Source of the DNA: Pseudomonas sp. RIT-PI-AD
GTDB lineage: Bacteria; Pseudomonadota; Gammaproteobacteria; Pseudomonadales; Pseudomonadaceae
Assembly (NCBI RefSeq): GCF_025642785.1
Contig: NZ_JANZKU010000029.1
Coordinates: 1 to 50,951, forward strand
DNA: 50,951 bases
Direction: 5' to 3'
The notes beneath the pieces are model-generated. The model was not told the origin of the DNA and made no database searches. It worked only from the letters and a program-made list of their open reading frames with translations. This document shows, in pieces, positions 28,710 through 36,735 of this stretch. The position numbers and the translations under genes are program-made. Every line of letters begins with the position of its first letter. The first letter of the stretch is position 1.

Positions 28710-28814
28710 GGATCAACACTCGAAATAACCACGAGCCGGTTGCTCGTCGAAAAATAGTCGCGGAGTTTACCCGATAGGCCGACGTAACGTCACGCCCGGT
28801 AAATAGAGAGGGCC

Positions 28815-28844
28815 AATCGAAAAGGGCGACCTAAGTCGCCCTTT
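28815..28844 (-). terminator. Intrinsic terminator after mucD
   Basis: AAAGGGCGAC (28821-28830), a 4-base loop and GTCGCCCTTT (28835-28844) form a perfect stem just beyond the mucD stop codon. On the minus strand it ends in TTTT. It separates the envelope-stress operon from lepA. Confidence 0.85.
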
Positions 28845-28857
28845 CGTATCGTTGCTT

Positions 28858-30285
28858 TTATTCCGCCAGCTTGAAGGTAATGAAGCTGGCTCGTCCTTGC
28901 CGCAAGACCCGCATGGATACCGAGCGATTTTTCGGGATGCCTTGAGCGATCTGCTCGAAGCTTTTCGCCGAATCGACCGCCTGGTTATTCAGGTGAGTGA
29001 TCACGTCGCCGGGACGCAGGCCTATCAGGGCCGCAGGACCGTCCTGGACTTCCTTGATGATCACGCCGCCCTTGAGGTCGAGGCCTTTCTTCTGTTCCGC
29101 AGTCAGCTCGGAAACGGTGACGCCCAGACGATTGCTGCTGCGCTCCACACCCGGCGCGGCGCCCGGCCCGGTCATTTCCTCGCCCTCGTCCGGCAGGTTG
29201 CCGATGGTCATCTTGAGGGTCTTGCGGGTGCCTTCACGAACCACTTCCAGGTTGGCCGTCGCGCCCGGCTTCAGCGCTCCCACCAAGTGCGGCAGATCAC
29301 CCGACATGATGATCGGCTGACCGTCGAGGCTCAGGATGACATCACCCACTTGCAGACCGCCTTTGGCGGCCGGGCCATCTTCGAGAACCTGCGCCACCAG
29401 GGCACCGGCGGGTTTCTCCAGACCGAACGACTCGGCCAGGTCCTTGTTCACTTCCTGAATTACCACGCCCAACCACCCGCGGCTGACCTTGCCATCGGCC
29501 TTCAACTGGTCGGATACGCTCAAGGCCACGTCGATCGGGATCGCGAACGACAGCCCCATGAAGCCGCCGGAACGGGTGAAGATCTGGGAGTTGATGCCCA
29601 CCACCTCGCCTTTCAGGTTGAAGAGCGGACCGCCCGAATTACCCGGGTTGATCGCCACGTCGGTCTGGATGAAAGGTACATAGCTTTCGTTGGGCAGATT
29701 ACGGCCTTTCGCCGATACGATACCCGCGGTGACCGAATGATCGAAGCCGAAGGGAGAGCCGATGGCCAGTACCCATTCCCCGACCTTGAGTGGTTCGGAC
29801 TTGCCGAGCTTGACGATGGGCAGGTTCTTTCCTTCCACCTTCAACAGGGCCACGTCGGTGCGGGAGTCGGCGCCTATCAGCTTGGCCTTGAGCTCGCTGC
29901 GGTCCGACAGGCGGACAATGATCTCGTCCGCGTCGGCAACCACGTGGTTGTTGGTCAAGATGTAGCCGTCCGCGGAGATGATGAAACCCGACCCCAGGGA
30001 CTGCGCCTCGCGCTGGCGTCCACCGTTCGGATTACGCGGCATCTGCGGCATGCTGCGCTCGAAGAATTCGCGAAACATCGGCGGCAGGCCCTCGAGATCG
30101 GGCATGCCCTGGGCACTTGCGATATTCCGATCAGGTAGCTTCTGACGCGTGCTGATATTCACCACCGCAGGCGATGCTTCTTCGACGAGCGGCGTGAAGT
30201 CAGGCAAATCCGCGGACGCAGTCAATGACTGCCCTAACAGAAGTACAGTCGCTACCGCTGTTAGATAAGCTCTCAAGTTGAACAT
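28858..30285 (-). CDS. mucD: Periplasmic serine protease/chaperone MucD (DegP/HtrA family)
   Basis: 475 residues. Signal peptide ending near ASA-DL; trypsin-like domain with His in LTNNHVVADADE, Asp in RTDVALLKVE and Ser in NPGNSGGPLFN; two C-terminal PDZ domains (GWLGVVIQEVNKDLAESFG and RLGVTVSELTAEQ). It clears misfolded envelope proteins and restrains AlgU activation in P. aeruginosa. The start ATG (30283-30285) follows GGGAG. In relatives the gene follows mucB and mucC; here it lies 575 bp from mucA, with nothing recognisable between. It may depend on its own promoter, which I could not identify. Confidence 0.97.
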   Translation of the reverse strand: MFNLRAYLTAVATVLLLGQSLTASADLPDFTPLVEEASPAVVNISTRQKLPDRNIASAQGMPDLEGLPPMFREFFERSMPQMPRNPNGGRQREAQSLGSGFIISADGYILTNNHVVADADEIIVRLSDRSELKAKLIGADSRTDVALLKVEGKNLPIVKLGKSEPLKVGEWVLAIGSPFGFDHSVTAGIVSAKGRNLPNESYVPFIQTDVAINPGNSGGPLFNLKGEVVGINSQIFTRSGGFMGLSFAIPIDVALSVSDQLKADGKVSRGWLGVVIQEVNKDLAESFGLEKPAGALVAQVLEDGPAAKGGLQVGDVILSLDGQPIIMSGDLPHLVGALKPGATANLEVVREGTRKTLKMTIGNLPDEGEEMTGPGAAPGVERSSNRLGVTVSELTAEQKKGLDLKGGVIIKEVQDGPAALIGLRPGDVITHLNNQAVDSAKSFEQIAQGIPKNRSVSMRVLRQGRASFITFKLAE

Positions 30286-30318
30286 TTGATACAGCTCCCG
30301 TTACACAACGAGGAATAA

Positions 30319-30349
30319 GGCTCGAAACAGATCGGACGATCTGAGAGCC
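30319..30349 (-). promoter_or_regulatory. Stem-loop in the mucD leader
   Basis: GGCTC (30319-30323) pairs with GAGCC (30345-30349), and inside it CAGATCG (30328-30334) pairs with CGATCTG (30337-30343). On the minus strand it lies about 33 bases ahead of the mucD start and is followed by TTATTCC. It could be a weak terminator or attenuator, or the 16 bp core could be an operator. No regulator is implied by the sequence. Confidence 0.4.
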
Positions 30350-30700
30350 GACACACGACCAGCCGAGCATATCGACTGACCTCGCCTCAACCCACTTGAG
30401 GGTCTGAGGCAACATTAAGGTTGAATCCGCCTACAACCAGGCCATCCGATTTAAACGTCCAGTCTGAACTACAGGCCAAAGCATTTCGCTTGATTCGACG
30501 GTGCAGAAATCACCAGCATTCGACTATGAATCATCGAAAGGTTCCCGAAGACCGCAAAGACGGAAACGTTAACCATCGAGCCTTCAAGTTTCGCGCACAG
30601 AAAAACCTACCCTATATCGGGAACTTCGAATACGAGAAATTAAGATACAAATCGGAATGAAACGAGACGTCAGATCGATGATGGCGGAATGACTACCCCG

Positions 30701-30750
30701 AACTTCTCCACCCGCATCTATGCGGTGCCATTCTCATGAGTGGAGAAGTT
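30701..30750. repeat. Nested inverted repeat in the mucA-mucD gap
   Basis: AACTTCTCCAC (30701-30711) and GTGGAGAAGTT (30740-30750) are perfect 11-base arms. A second hairpin, CCGCAT/ATGCGG (30712-30717 and 30720-30725), lies directly inside the left arm. A TTTCT sequence follows on the plus side only. It could form the 3' end of the algU-mucA transcript or be a repeat left by a past insertion. Confidence 0.6.
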
Positions 30751-30761
30751 TCTGATGCCTA

Positions 30762-30775
30762 TGTACGAACGTACA
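30762..30775. repeat. 14-bp palindrome TGTACG-N2-CGTACA
   Basis: TGTACG (30762-30767) and CGTACA (30770-30775) flank two bases. The shape is that of a dimeric repressor site, but no promoter or cognate regulator can be assigned. It lies about 85 bp downstream of the mucA stop. Confidence 0.4.
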
Positions 30776-30860
30776 AGGCAAGACTATCTCGGAGCATCAC
30801 AGCTTATGCCATATAAGTAGCTAGACCAACGAAGCCCATTACCTATACAGCTTCGCTTCC

Positions 30861-31400
30861 TTAGCGATTTTCGGAGGCAGAGCCGTTCACGCTCGGAACA
30901 GCCTGATTCTCTTCTTGCCATGCTGCTTGACCCGATTCAGCATTTGCCGCAGGCGCGTCAAGGGTGGTTTCTTCGGTATAACCTGCCAAGACGGCCGGGC
31001 CTTTCGCTTGCGGCATGACCAAGGACGGTTGTTGCATGGGCTTGGCATTTTGCTGAGCCAATTGCGCGCCGGCCACTTCGTCTTGGTTATAAAGACGCAC
31101 GCCCGCCAATACAGCGACAGTCACGGAGGCGGCTACTGCCAAGCGGCCCAAACCGCGCCAAGGCGCACGGGCTTTGGCAGGCACGGCCTCTGCTGCGATG
31201 GCTGCGGAAACGGCGGCAGCGATATCCATCTGGGGCAGCAGGAGTTCGTTATGCATGGCCGCGCGAGCGACTTGATAACGTGCCCAGCTTTCCCGTACAT
31301 CTGCACCTTCACTGGCGCTCAGTACTCTACGCAGTTCCAGTTCGTCCGCTTCGTTATCCATCACCGCGGACAGCGATTCCTGCAGGGTTTCACGATTCAT
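30861..31400 (-). CDS. mucA: Anti-sigma factor MucA with shortened periplasmic tail
   Basis: 179 residues, against 194 in P. aeruginosa as I recall it. The cytoplasmic AlgU-binding domain is conserved (SAVMDNEADELELRRVL), and one transmembrane helix spans about 86-104. The site cut by the DegS-like protease AlgW in P. aeruginosa, in KGPAVLA-GY, is retained here as Ala139-Gly140. After it the tail diverges. The segment containing RLPIYLRQH, part of the RseA_C region that binds MucB, is missing, while the final ASxENR end is similar. mucB itself is absent downstream. The protein should still hold AlgU at the membrane, but protection of the cleavage site by MucB cannot operate. The gene starts 30 bp after algU. 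Confidence 0.93.
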   Translation of the reverse strand: MNRETLQESLSAVMDNEADELELRRVLSASEGADVRESWARYQVARAAMHNELLLPQMDIAAAVSAAIAAEAVPAKARAPWRGLGRLAVAASVTVAVLAGVRLYNQDEVAGAQLAQQNAKPMQQPSLVMPQAKGPAVLAGYTEETTLDAPAANAESGQAAWQEENQAVPSVNGSASENR

Positions 31401-31430
31401 GGTGGTTCCTCTCTTGGCTGTCGCCGCTGC

Positions 31431-32012
31431 CTAGGCTTCCTGCAACAAAGGTTGCAGGGCTTTGTCGATGGCTTCACGCGCCCGGAATATCCTGGAGCGC
31501 ACGGTACCAACTGGACACTGCATGACACTCGCAATGTCTTCGTAACTCAGACCATCAAATTCACGCAATGTTAGAGCGGTGCGCAAATCTTCTGGTAACT
31601 GCTGGATGGTTCGATGAACGGTGCCCTCGATCTCATCCCGCAACAACGAGCGCTCCGGTGACTCGATATCCTTGAGAGCATGGTCGCCATCATAGAATTC
31701 GGCATCTTCGGCACTTACATCGCTATCTGGAGGACGTCTTCCGCGCGCCACCAGATGATTTTTCGCCGTGTTGATGGCGATGCGGTACAGCCATGTATAA
31801 AAAGCGCTGTCTCCGCGGAAGTTCCCGAGTGCTCGGTAAGCCTTGATGAAGGCTTCCTGGGCGACATCCTGGGCTTCCTGGGTGTCGTGGACGAATCTCA
31901 CGATCAATCCAAGGATCTTGTGCTGGTACTTCAGTACCAGCAGGTCGAAAGCCCGTTTATCGCCGCGCTGCACCCGCTCAACCAACTGTTGATCCTGCTC
32001 CTGGGTCAGCAT
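31431..32012 (-). CDS. algU: Envelope-stress sigma factor AlgU (sigma-22, RpoE family)
   Basis: 193 residues, identical in length to P. aeruginosa AlgU, from the ATG at 32010-32012 after AGGAGG; the longer open frame begins without support. Sigma region 2 covers about 10-80 (DLLVLKYQHKILGLI, FIKAYRALGNFRGDSAFYTWLYRIA). Region 4 covers about 125-180 (LTLREFDGLSYEDIASVMQCPVGTVRSRIFRAR). It directs transcription of alginate and envelope-stress genes. It is divergent from nadB and followed by mucA. An AlgU-type promoter lies upstream, implying autoregulation. Confidence 0.98.
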   Translation of the reverse strand: MLTQEQDQQLVERVQRGDKRAFDLLVLKYQHKILGLIVRFVHDTQEAQDVAQEAFIKAYRALGNFRGDSAFYTWLYRIAINTAKNHLVARGRRPPDSDVSAEDAEFYDGDHALKDIESPERSLLRDEIEGTVHRTIQQLPEDLRTALTLREFDGLSYEDIASVMQCPVGTVRSRIFRAREAIDKALQPLLQEA

Positions 32013-32071
32013 CGACCTTCCTCCTGACGTTCGAAGGAATGTCGCGCCGGCCGGCAGATCAAGCTGCCAAA

Positions 32072-32098
32072 ATAGACTCGGGCGTTGCGCAAAAGTTC
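32072..32098 (-). promoter_or_regulatory. AlgU-dependent (P1-like) promoter of algU
   Basis: On the minus strand GAACTT (32098-32093) is followed after 16 bp by TCTAT (32076-32072). The -35 is a perfect match to the AlgU/RpoE consensus and the -10 (TCtga) matches in its first three bases. It lies about 60 bp before the algU start, as expected for the autoregulated promoter known in P. aeruginosa. Confidence 0.72.
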
Positions 32099-32323
32099 TC
32101 CCCTCCAAGCAAGCTTCCTGCAGAACGGTTTTCATCCTGCACGGAATCGTGCAGCAGGACCCTTATCCCGCTGCACGAGTAATTTTTCACTTGAGCCGAA
32201 TGTGCCTAAAGCTCGAAGCCTTCGTCATCGCGAACAAGCAGTGTCCCTTTCAAGGGTGACCCTGCAATGGAACCCCGGTACCTGAGAAAGTTCCAGAGCG
32301 CCATCATGGGCCGTGATCGGCTA

Positions 32324-32350
32324 TTGTGCCGTTCCCCCCCTCTATATACT
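32324..32350 (+). promoter_or_regulatory. Candidate nadB promoter
   Basis: TATACT (32345-32350) is a five-of-six -10 match, 29 bp before the nadB ATG. The best -35, TTGTGC (32324-32329), leaves a short 15 bp spacer with a run of eight C, so the promoter is probably weak or activator-assisted. Confidence 0.35.
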
Positions 32351-32378
32351 AGGGACCGCCCCCTCGCGGAATCCAACA

Positions 32379-33995
32379 ATGAGCCAACACTATCAGTACG
32401 ATGTTCTGGTGATCGGCAGCGGTGCTGCCGGTTTGACCTTAGCGCTGACGTTGCCGGACCACCTGCGCATTGCCGTTCTCAGTAAGAGCGAGCTTGCCAG
32501 CGGCTCGACCTTCTGGGCCCAGGGCGGAGTGGCTGCCGTGCTGGACGATGCGGACACGGTGGACTCCCATGTCGAGGACACCCTGATCGCCGGTGCCGGC
32601 CTGTGCCGCGAGGACGCGGTCCGCTTCACCGTCGAACACAGCCGCGAAGCCATCCAGTGGTTGATCGAGCAGGGCGTGCCCTTCACCAGGGACGACCAGA
32701 CCGCGCGCGAGGACGGGGGGTTCGAATTCCACCTGACGCGCGAAGGCGGGCACAGCCACAGGCGCATCATCCATGCCGCCGACGCGACCGGCGCGGCTAT
32801 TTTCAACACCTTGCTGGACAAGGCCAGGGCGCGTCGCAACGTGGAACTGCTCGAACAGCGCGTCGCCGTCGACCTGATCACCGAACGCCGCCTCGGCCTG
32901 CAAGGCCATCGCTGCCTGGGCGCCTATGTCCTCGACCGCGCCAGCGGCGAAGTCGACACCTATCACGCGCGTTTCGTCGTGCTGGCATGCGGCGGGGCCT
33001 CCAAGGTCTATCTCTATACCAGCAATCCCGACAGTACCTGCGGAGACGGCATCGCCATGGCGTGGCGGGCGGGCTGCCGCGTCGGCAACCTGGAGTTCAA
33101 CCAGTTCCACCCGACCTGCCTCTACCATCCCCAGGCCAAGAGCTTTCTGATCACCGAAGCCGTGCGGGGCGAAGGCGGCCTGCTCAAGCTGGCCAATGGC
33201 GAACGCTTCATGCAGCGTTTCGACGAACGCGCGGAGCTCGCTCCACGGGATGTCGTCGCGCGGGCCATCGATCACGAAATGAAGCGGCTCGGCGCGGATT
33301 GCGTCTACCTCGACATCAGCCACAAGCCGGCCGACTTCATCAAGGCACACTTCCCCACCGTGTATGAGCGTTGTCTGGATTTCGGCATCGACATCACCCG
33401 CCAGCCGATTCCGGTGGTGCCCGCCGCCCACTACACCTGCGGCGGCGTCGTCGTCGACCAGCAGGGGCAGACCGACGTGCCCGGCCTCTACGCCATCGGG
33501 GAAACCACCTTCACCGGCCTGCACGGCGCGAATCGGATGGCCAGCAATTCGCTGCTGGAATGCTTCGTCTATGCCCGCTCGGCGGCCGAACACATCGTCT
33601 CGCGGTTGCCCGACGTGCAGATGCCAACGGGTCTGCCGAGCTGGGACGCCAGCCAGGTCACCGACTCCGACGAAGACGTGATCATCGCGCACAACTGGGA
33701 TGAGCTGCGGCGCTTCATGTGGGACTACGTCGGCATCGTCCGCACCAACAAGCGCCTGCAACGGGCCCAGCACCGCGTACGGCTGCTGCTCGACGAGATC
33801 GACGAGTTCTACAGCAACTACAGGGTCAGCCGCGACCTCATCGAGTTGCGCAACCTGGCCCTGGTGGCCGAACTGATCATCCGTTCGGCGATGCAACGCC
33901 ACGAAAGCCGGGGCCTGCACTACACCCTGGATTACCCGGAACAGGCCGCCGAGGCCCGAGACACTATCCTGACACCGCCCATCTACGGCGACTGA
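32379..33995 (+). CDS. nadB: L-aspartate oxidase NadB
   Basis: 538 residues from the ATG at 32379; the in-frame ATG 66 bp upstream adds non-family sequence. It is an FAD enzyme oxidising L-aspartate to iminoaspartate in the first step of NAD synthesis. Visible motifs are the dinucleotide fold [29 protein letters not shown], the succinate-dehydrogenase-like active site [38 protein letters not shown] and [14 protein letters not shown]. Its 3' end overlaps the convergent ygfX by 32 bp. Confidence 0.98.
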   Translation: MSQHYQYDVLVIGSGAAGLTLALTLPDHLRIAVLSKSELASGSTFWAQGGVAAVLDDADTVDSHVEDTLIAGAGLCREDAVRFTVEHSREAIQWLIEQGVPFTRDDQTAREDGGFEFHLTREGGHSHRRIIHAADATGAAIFNTLLDKARARRNVELLEQRVAVDLITERRLGLQGHRCLGAYVLDRASGEVDTYHARFVVLACGGASKVYLYTSNPDSTCGDGIAMAWRAGCRVGNLEFNQFHPTCLYHPQAKSFLITEAVRGEGGLLKLANGERFMQRFDERAELAPRDVVARAIDHEMKRLGADCVYLDISHKPADFIKAHFPTVYERCLDFGIDITRQPIPVVPAAHYTCGGVVVDQQGQTDVPGLYAIGETTFTGLHGANRMASNSLLECFVYARSAAEHIVSRLPDVQMPTGLPSWDASQVTDSDEDVIIAHNWDELRRFMWDYVGIVRTNKRLQRAQHRVRLLLDEIDEFYSNYRVSRDLIELRNLALVAELIIRSAMQRHESRGLHYTLDYPEQAAEARDTILTPPIYGD

Positions 33996-34416
33996 AGCGC
34001 AGCCGCACCCGCAAGCGGCGGTGCTCCCGGGGCTCGAGCGCATCCGACGCCACACAGAGCCCACGCACTCTGCGCTGGCCCTCGAGCTGGAAGCGCAGCA
34101 CCACGGCGACGGGCAGCGCAAGGCTGTCCGGGCGCAACCGCACGCTCACCCAGCCCTCGCGCGCAGACCATAGCTGCCAATTTTCGCCGTCGTGGCGCAG
34201 GCCGGTGAAGGCGGCCGGAGAAGTGAGGAAAAGATCGCGCGGCCCGCTAAGCAGGGCGTGACAGCAGCAGAAACACAGGCCGAGCCCGATTGCCCAGGGC
34301 GGCAGATCGCTGATCGCCAGGGCGATCCAGGCGAGGACCTGCAATGAGAGATAGAGCGCCATCAGGCGCCGCGAGGGCCGCCAGTGGCATTCGAAGACGT
34401 CACTTGGGCTGGACAC
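33964..34416 (-). CDS. ygfX: YgfX/CptA-family membrane protein
   Basis: 150 residues with two adjacent hydrophobic segments (about 20-60) near the N-terminus. A soluble C-terminal part follows with [30 protein letters not shown] and WRPSRRL-type elements of the YgfX family. In enterobacteria YgfX is encoded next to SdhE and was described as an inhibitor of the cytoskeleton proteins MreB and FtsZ; its role in pseudomonads is not settled. It overlaps sdhE by 17 bp (same strand) and nadB by 32 bp (convergent). Confidence 0.82.
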   Translation of the reverse strand: MSSPSDVFECHWRPSRRLMALYLSLQVLAWIALAISDLPPWAIGLGLCFCCCHALLSGPRDLFLTSPAAFTGLRHDGENWQLWSAREGWVSVRLRPDSLALPVAVVLRFQLEGQRRVRGLCVASDALEPREHRRLRVRLRFSRRRWAVSG

Positions 34417-34654
34417 GATCCAGGATCATGCGAACCATGCGTTTGAGATCGGCGTCTTCCGGCTCGCCGCGCTGCATGAACCAACCGAACATGTCCTGAT
34501 CCTCGCACTCCAGGAGCTTGCGGTAGCGGGCCTGGTCGTCTGCCTCGAGGTCCGCATACACCTCGCGGACGAAGGGGACCAACAGCACGTCCAGCTCCAG
34601 CATGCCGCGACGGCTGTGCCAGTAGAGGCGGTTGAGTTCTGTAGCATCGGCCAT
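34400..34654 (-). CDS. sdhE: FAD assembly factor SdhE
   Basis: 84 residues from the ATG at 34652-34654 after AAGGAG. The diagnostic RGxxE motif is present in RRGMLELD, followed by the helical bundle with [21 protein letters not shown]. SdhE promotes covalent flavinylation of succinate dehydrogenase and fumarate reductase. It pairs with ygfX as in many gammaproteobacteria. Confidence 0.95.
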   Translation of the reverse strand: MADATELNRLYWHSRRGMLELDVLLVPFVREVYADLEADDQARYRKLLECEDQDMFGWFMQRGEPEDADLKRMVRMILDRVQPK

Positions 34655-34785
34655 CGGAGGCTCCTTGAGCGCGACCCTTTTGAGTAGGCCGGCATTATAG
34701 CGATGCCGGGCCGCTGGCCGCACCCGCTGACAAGCCGGGAAGGCGGCTCTATGATGACGCCTCAGTCATCTCCCAGCGACCGCCA

Positions 34786-35733
34786 ATGGCTCATTCCGCG
34801 TTTTTCTGCCCCCTGACCCACGAAGGCCTGCTCGCCGTCCGCGGCGTGGATGCCGCCAAATTCCTCCAGGGCCAAGTGACCTGCAACCTCAATTACCTCA
34901 CGGCCCACGAGAGCAGCCTCGGCGCACGTTGCACGCCCAAGGGGCGCATGCTCTCCAGCTTCCGTATCGTCGCCGAGGAAGACGGCTTCCTTCTGGCGAT
35001 GGCCCATGAACTGCTCGAAACCCAACTCGCGGAACTGAAAAAATACGCGGCCTTCTCCAAGTCGCGGCTGGACGACGAAAGCGCCGCCTGGGCGCGCTTC
35101 GGCCTGTACGGCGCCGACGCCCTGCTCGACGAGCTGGAGCTGACCCCTGGCGCCGAAGCGGGCCAGGTGGCGCGTGCGGGGCGGACATTGGCCATCCGCC
35201 TGGACGCCCGGCGCATCGAGCTCTGGACGCCGATCGCCGAGGGCGAGGCCCTGCGCGCTCGCCTCGACGCGAGCCTGCCGCAGGCGCCGCTGAACGACTG
35301 GCTACTGGGCCAGGTACGCGCCGGGGTCGGACAGGTTTTCGGCGCCACCCGGGAAATGTTCGTCCCGCAAATGATCAATCTGCAGGCGGTCGGGGGCGTG
35401 AGCTTCAAGAAGGGTTGCTACACCGGCCAGGAGATCGTCGCGCGCATGCAGTACCTGGGCAAGCTCAAGCGCCGCCTGCATCGCCTGGCCGGCACCGGGG
35501 ACATGCAAGTCCCGCCGGCGGCCGCCACTCCCCTGTTCTCCCCGGTGCATGCCACCAGCGTGGGCGAGGTGGTGCTGGCCGCGTCCGCGGAGACCGGGGT
35601 GGAACTGCTCGCGGTGCTCCAGGAAGACGCCGCGGCCGATGGGCGCATCCATCTCGGCAGCCCCGAGGGCCCCGCCTTGCAACGCCTGGAACTGCCCTAC
35701 ACCCTCGACGCGGACCGTGAAATCCAGCGCTAA
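34786..35733 (+). CDS. ygfZ: Folate-binding iron-sulfur maintenance protein YgfZ
   Basis: 315 residues. It is a GcvT-related fold with the diagnostic KGCYTGQEIVARMQYLGKLKRRL segment carrying the conserved Cys. The N-terminal half shows RGVDAAKFLQGQVTCN. The family uses folate to support assembly or repair of certain Fe-S proteins. It is divergent from sdhE over about 130 bp, a common pairing. Confidence 0.96.
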   Translation: MAHSAFFCPLTHEGLLAVRGVDAAKFLQGQVTCNLNYLTAHESSLGARCTPKGRMLSSFRIVAEEDGFLLAMAHELLETQLAELKKYAAFSKSRLDDESAAWARFGLYGADALLDELELTPGAEAGQVARAGRTLAIRLDARRIELWTPIAEGEALRARLDASLPQAPLNDWLLGQVRAGVGQVFGATREMFVPQMINLQAVGGVSFKKGCYTGQEIVARMQYLGKLKRRLHRLAGTGDMQVPPAAATPLFSPVHATSVGEVVLAASAETGVELLAVLQEDAAADGRIHLGSPEGPALQRLELPYTLDADREIQR

Positions 35734-35774
35734 GACCTACACTGAGCGGGCGACGTCCCGCCGAGAGATCCGAT

Positions 35775-36611
35775 ATGAGCAAGCTTGCCGAGAAAGTCCA
35801 AGAGGAACTGATCCGCGCCATCGACAACGATGAGCTGGTGCTGCCGACCCTGCCGGAGGTCGCGCTGAAGGTGCGCGAGGCGGCGGAGGACCCCGAGATC
35901 AGCATCGCCGCCCTGGCCCGGGTGATCGGCAACGATGCGGCCTTGACCGCCCGTATCGTGAAGGTGGTGAACAGCCCCCTGCTGCGCACCAACAAGGAAA
36001 TCACCGACCTGCAGATGGCCATCAGCCGCCTCGGGATCAACTACACCTGCAACCTGGCCACCGGCCTGGCCATGGAGCAGATGTTCCAGGCCACTTCCGA
36101 CGTGGTCGACAGGAAAATGCGCGAGGTGTGGAACAAAAGCACCGAAATCGCCGGCATCAGTCATGTTCTTTGCCGCCAGTTCACCCGCCTCATGCCCGAC
36201 CAGGCGACCCTCGCCGGCCTGGTGCACCAGATCGGCGTCCTGCCGATCCTCACCTATGCCGAGGAACACAACGAGTTGCTGGCCGACTCCATCAGCCTCA
36301 ACCACGTCATCGAGAAGATTCACCCGATCATCGGCGACAAGATCCTGCGCACCTGGGAGTTCCCGGAATTGATCGCCGCCGTGCCCAGCCAATACCTGGA
36401 TTTCACCCGGGATACGCCGAAAGTCGATTATGTCGACATCGTCCAGGTTGCCACCCTGCAGAGCTACCTGGGCAGCGAACACCCTTTCACTCAGATGGAC
36501 TGGTCGCAGATTCCGGCCTTCGCCAAGCTCGGCCTGGACCCGCAGGTGGACATGCAGGCCGACGAAGACCTCTCCGCCGCCATGGAAGCGGCCATGAGCA
36601 TGTTGAAATGA
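35775..36611 (+). CDS. HDOD-domain signalling protein
   Basis: 278 residues. The HDOD domain fills most of the protein: LPTLPEVALKVREAAEDPEIS at the N-terminus, IGNDAALTARIVKVVNSPL, AISRLGINYTCNLA and LAGLVHQIGVLPIL. It lacks the full HD metal-ligand pattern of HD-GYP phosphodiesterases. HDOD proteins act as non-catalytic signalling or scaffold modules. It follows ygfZ by 41 bp and may be cotranscribed. A second HDOD protein lies about 3 kb downstream. Confidence 0.92.
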   Translation: MSKLAEKVQEELIRAIDNDELVLPTLPEVALKVREAAEDPEISIAALARVIGNDAALTARIVKVVNSPLLRTNKEITDLQMAISRLGINYTCNLATGLAMEQMFQATSDVVDRKMREVWNKSTEIAGISHVLCRQFTRLMPDQATLAGLVHQIGVLPILTYAEEHNELLADSISLNHVIEKIHPIIGDKILRTWEFPELIAAVPSQYLDFTRDTPKVDYVDIVQVATLQSYLGSEHPFTQMDWSQIPAFAKLGLDPQVDMQADEDLSAAMEAAMSMLK

Positions 36612-36735
36612 CCGCCGGCAACCGGGCACGGTAAGCCGGCGCTTCGGACCGGACCGAGGCGGCCACCGGGCGACTCGTCCGCGCACAGGGATCGGCGACG
36701 GCGGTGAGGGATCACCGCCCAGGAACAGGCCTCGC

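Larger units (their letters stand above)
30286..30860. other. Low-GC gap in place of mucB and mucC
   Basis: Between mucA and mucD lie 575 bp where pseudomonads normally carry mucB (about 950 bp) and usually mucC (about 450 bp). By hand count, 197 of 420 bases at 30421-30840 are G or C (47%), well below the flanking genes. No frame resembles MucB or MucC. The longest open frame is a 79-codon TTG-start frame on the plus strand (30421-30660) without a ribosome site or recognisable motif. Three inverted repeats are listed separately. It reads as the scar of a deletion or replacement. I saw no transposase or insertion-sequence ends. Confidence 0.75.

Noticed and set aside
30421-30660. 79-codon plus-strand open frame (TTG start) in the mucA-mucD gap
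   Set aside because: No ribosome site, no hydrophobic core or known motif, and an internal ATG at 30525 is no better. It could be chance in low-GC DNA, so it is mentioned only within the gap entry.
30828-30860. Very short minus-strand reading frame just after mucA (starting ATGGGCTTCGTT)
   Set aside because: Only eleven codons before a stop, with no evidence that it is a MucB remnant.
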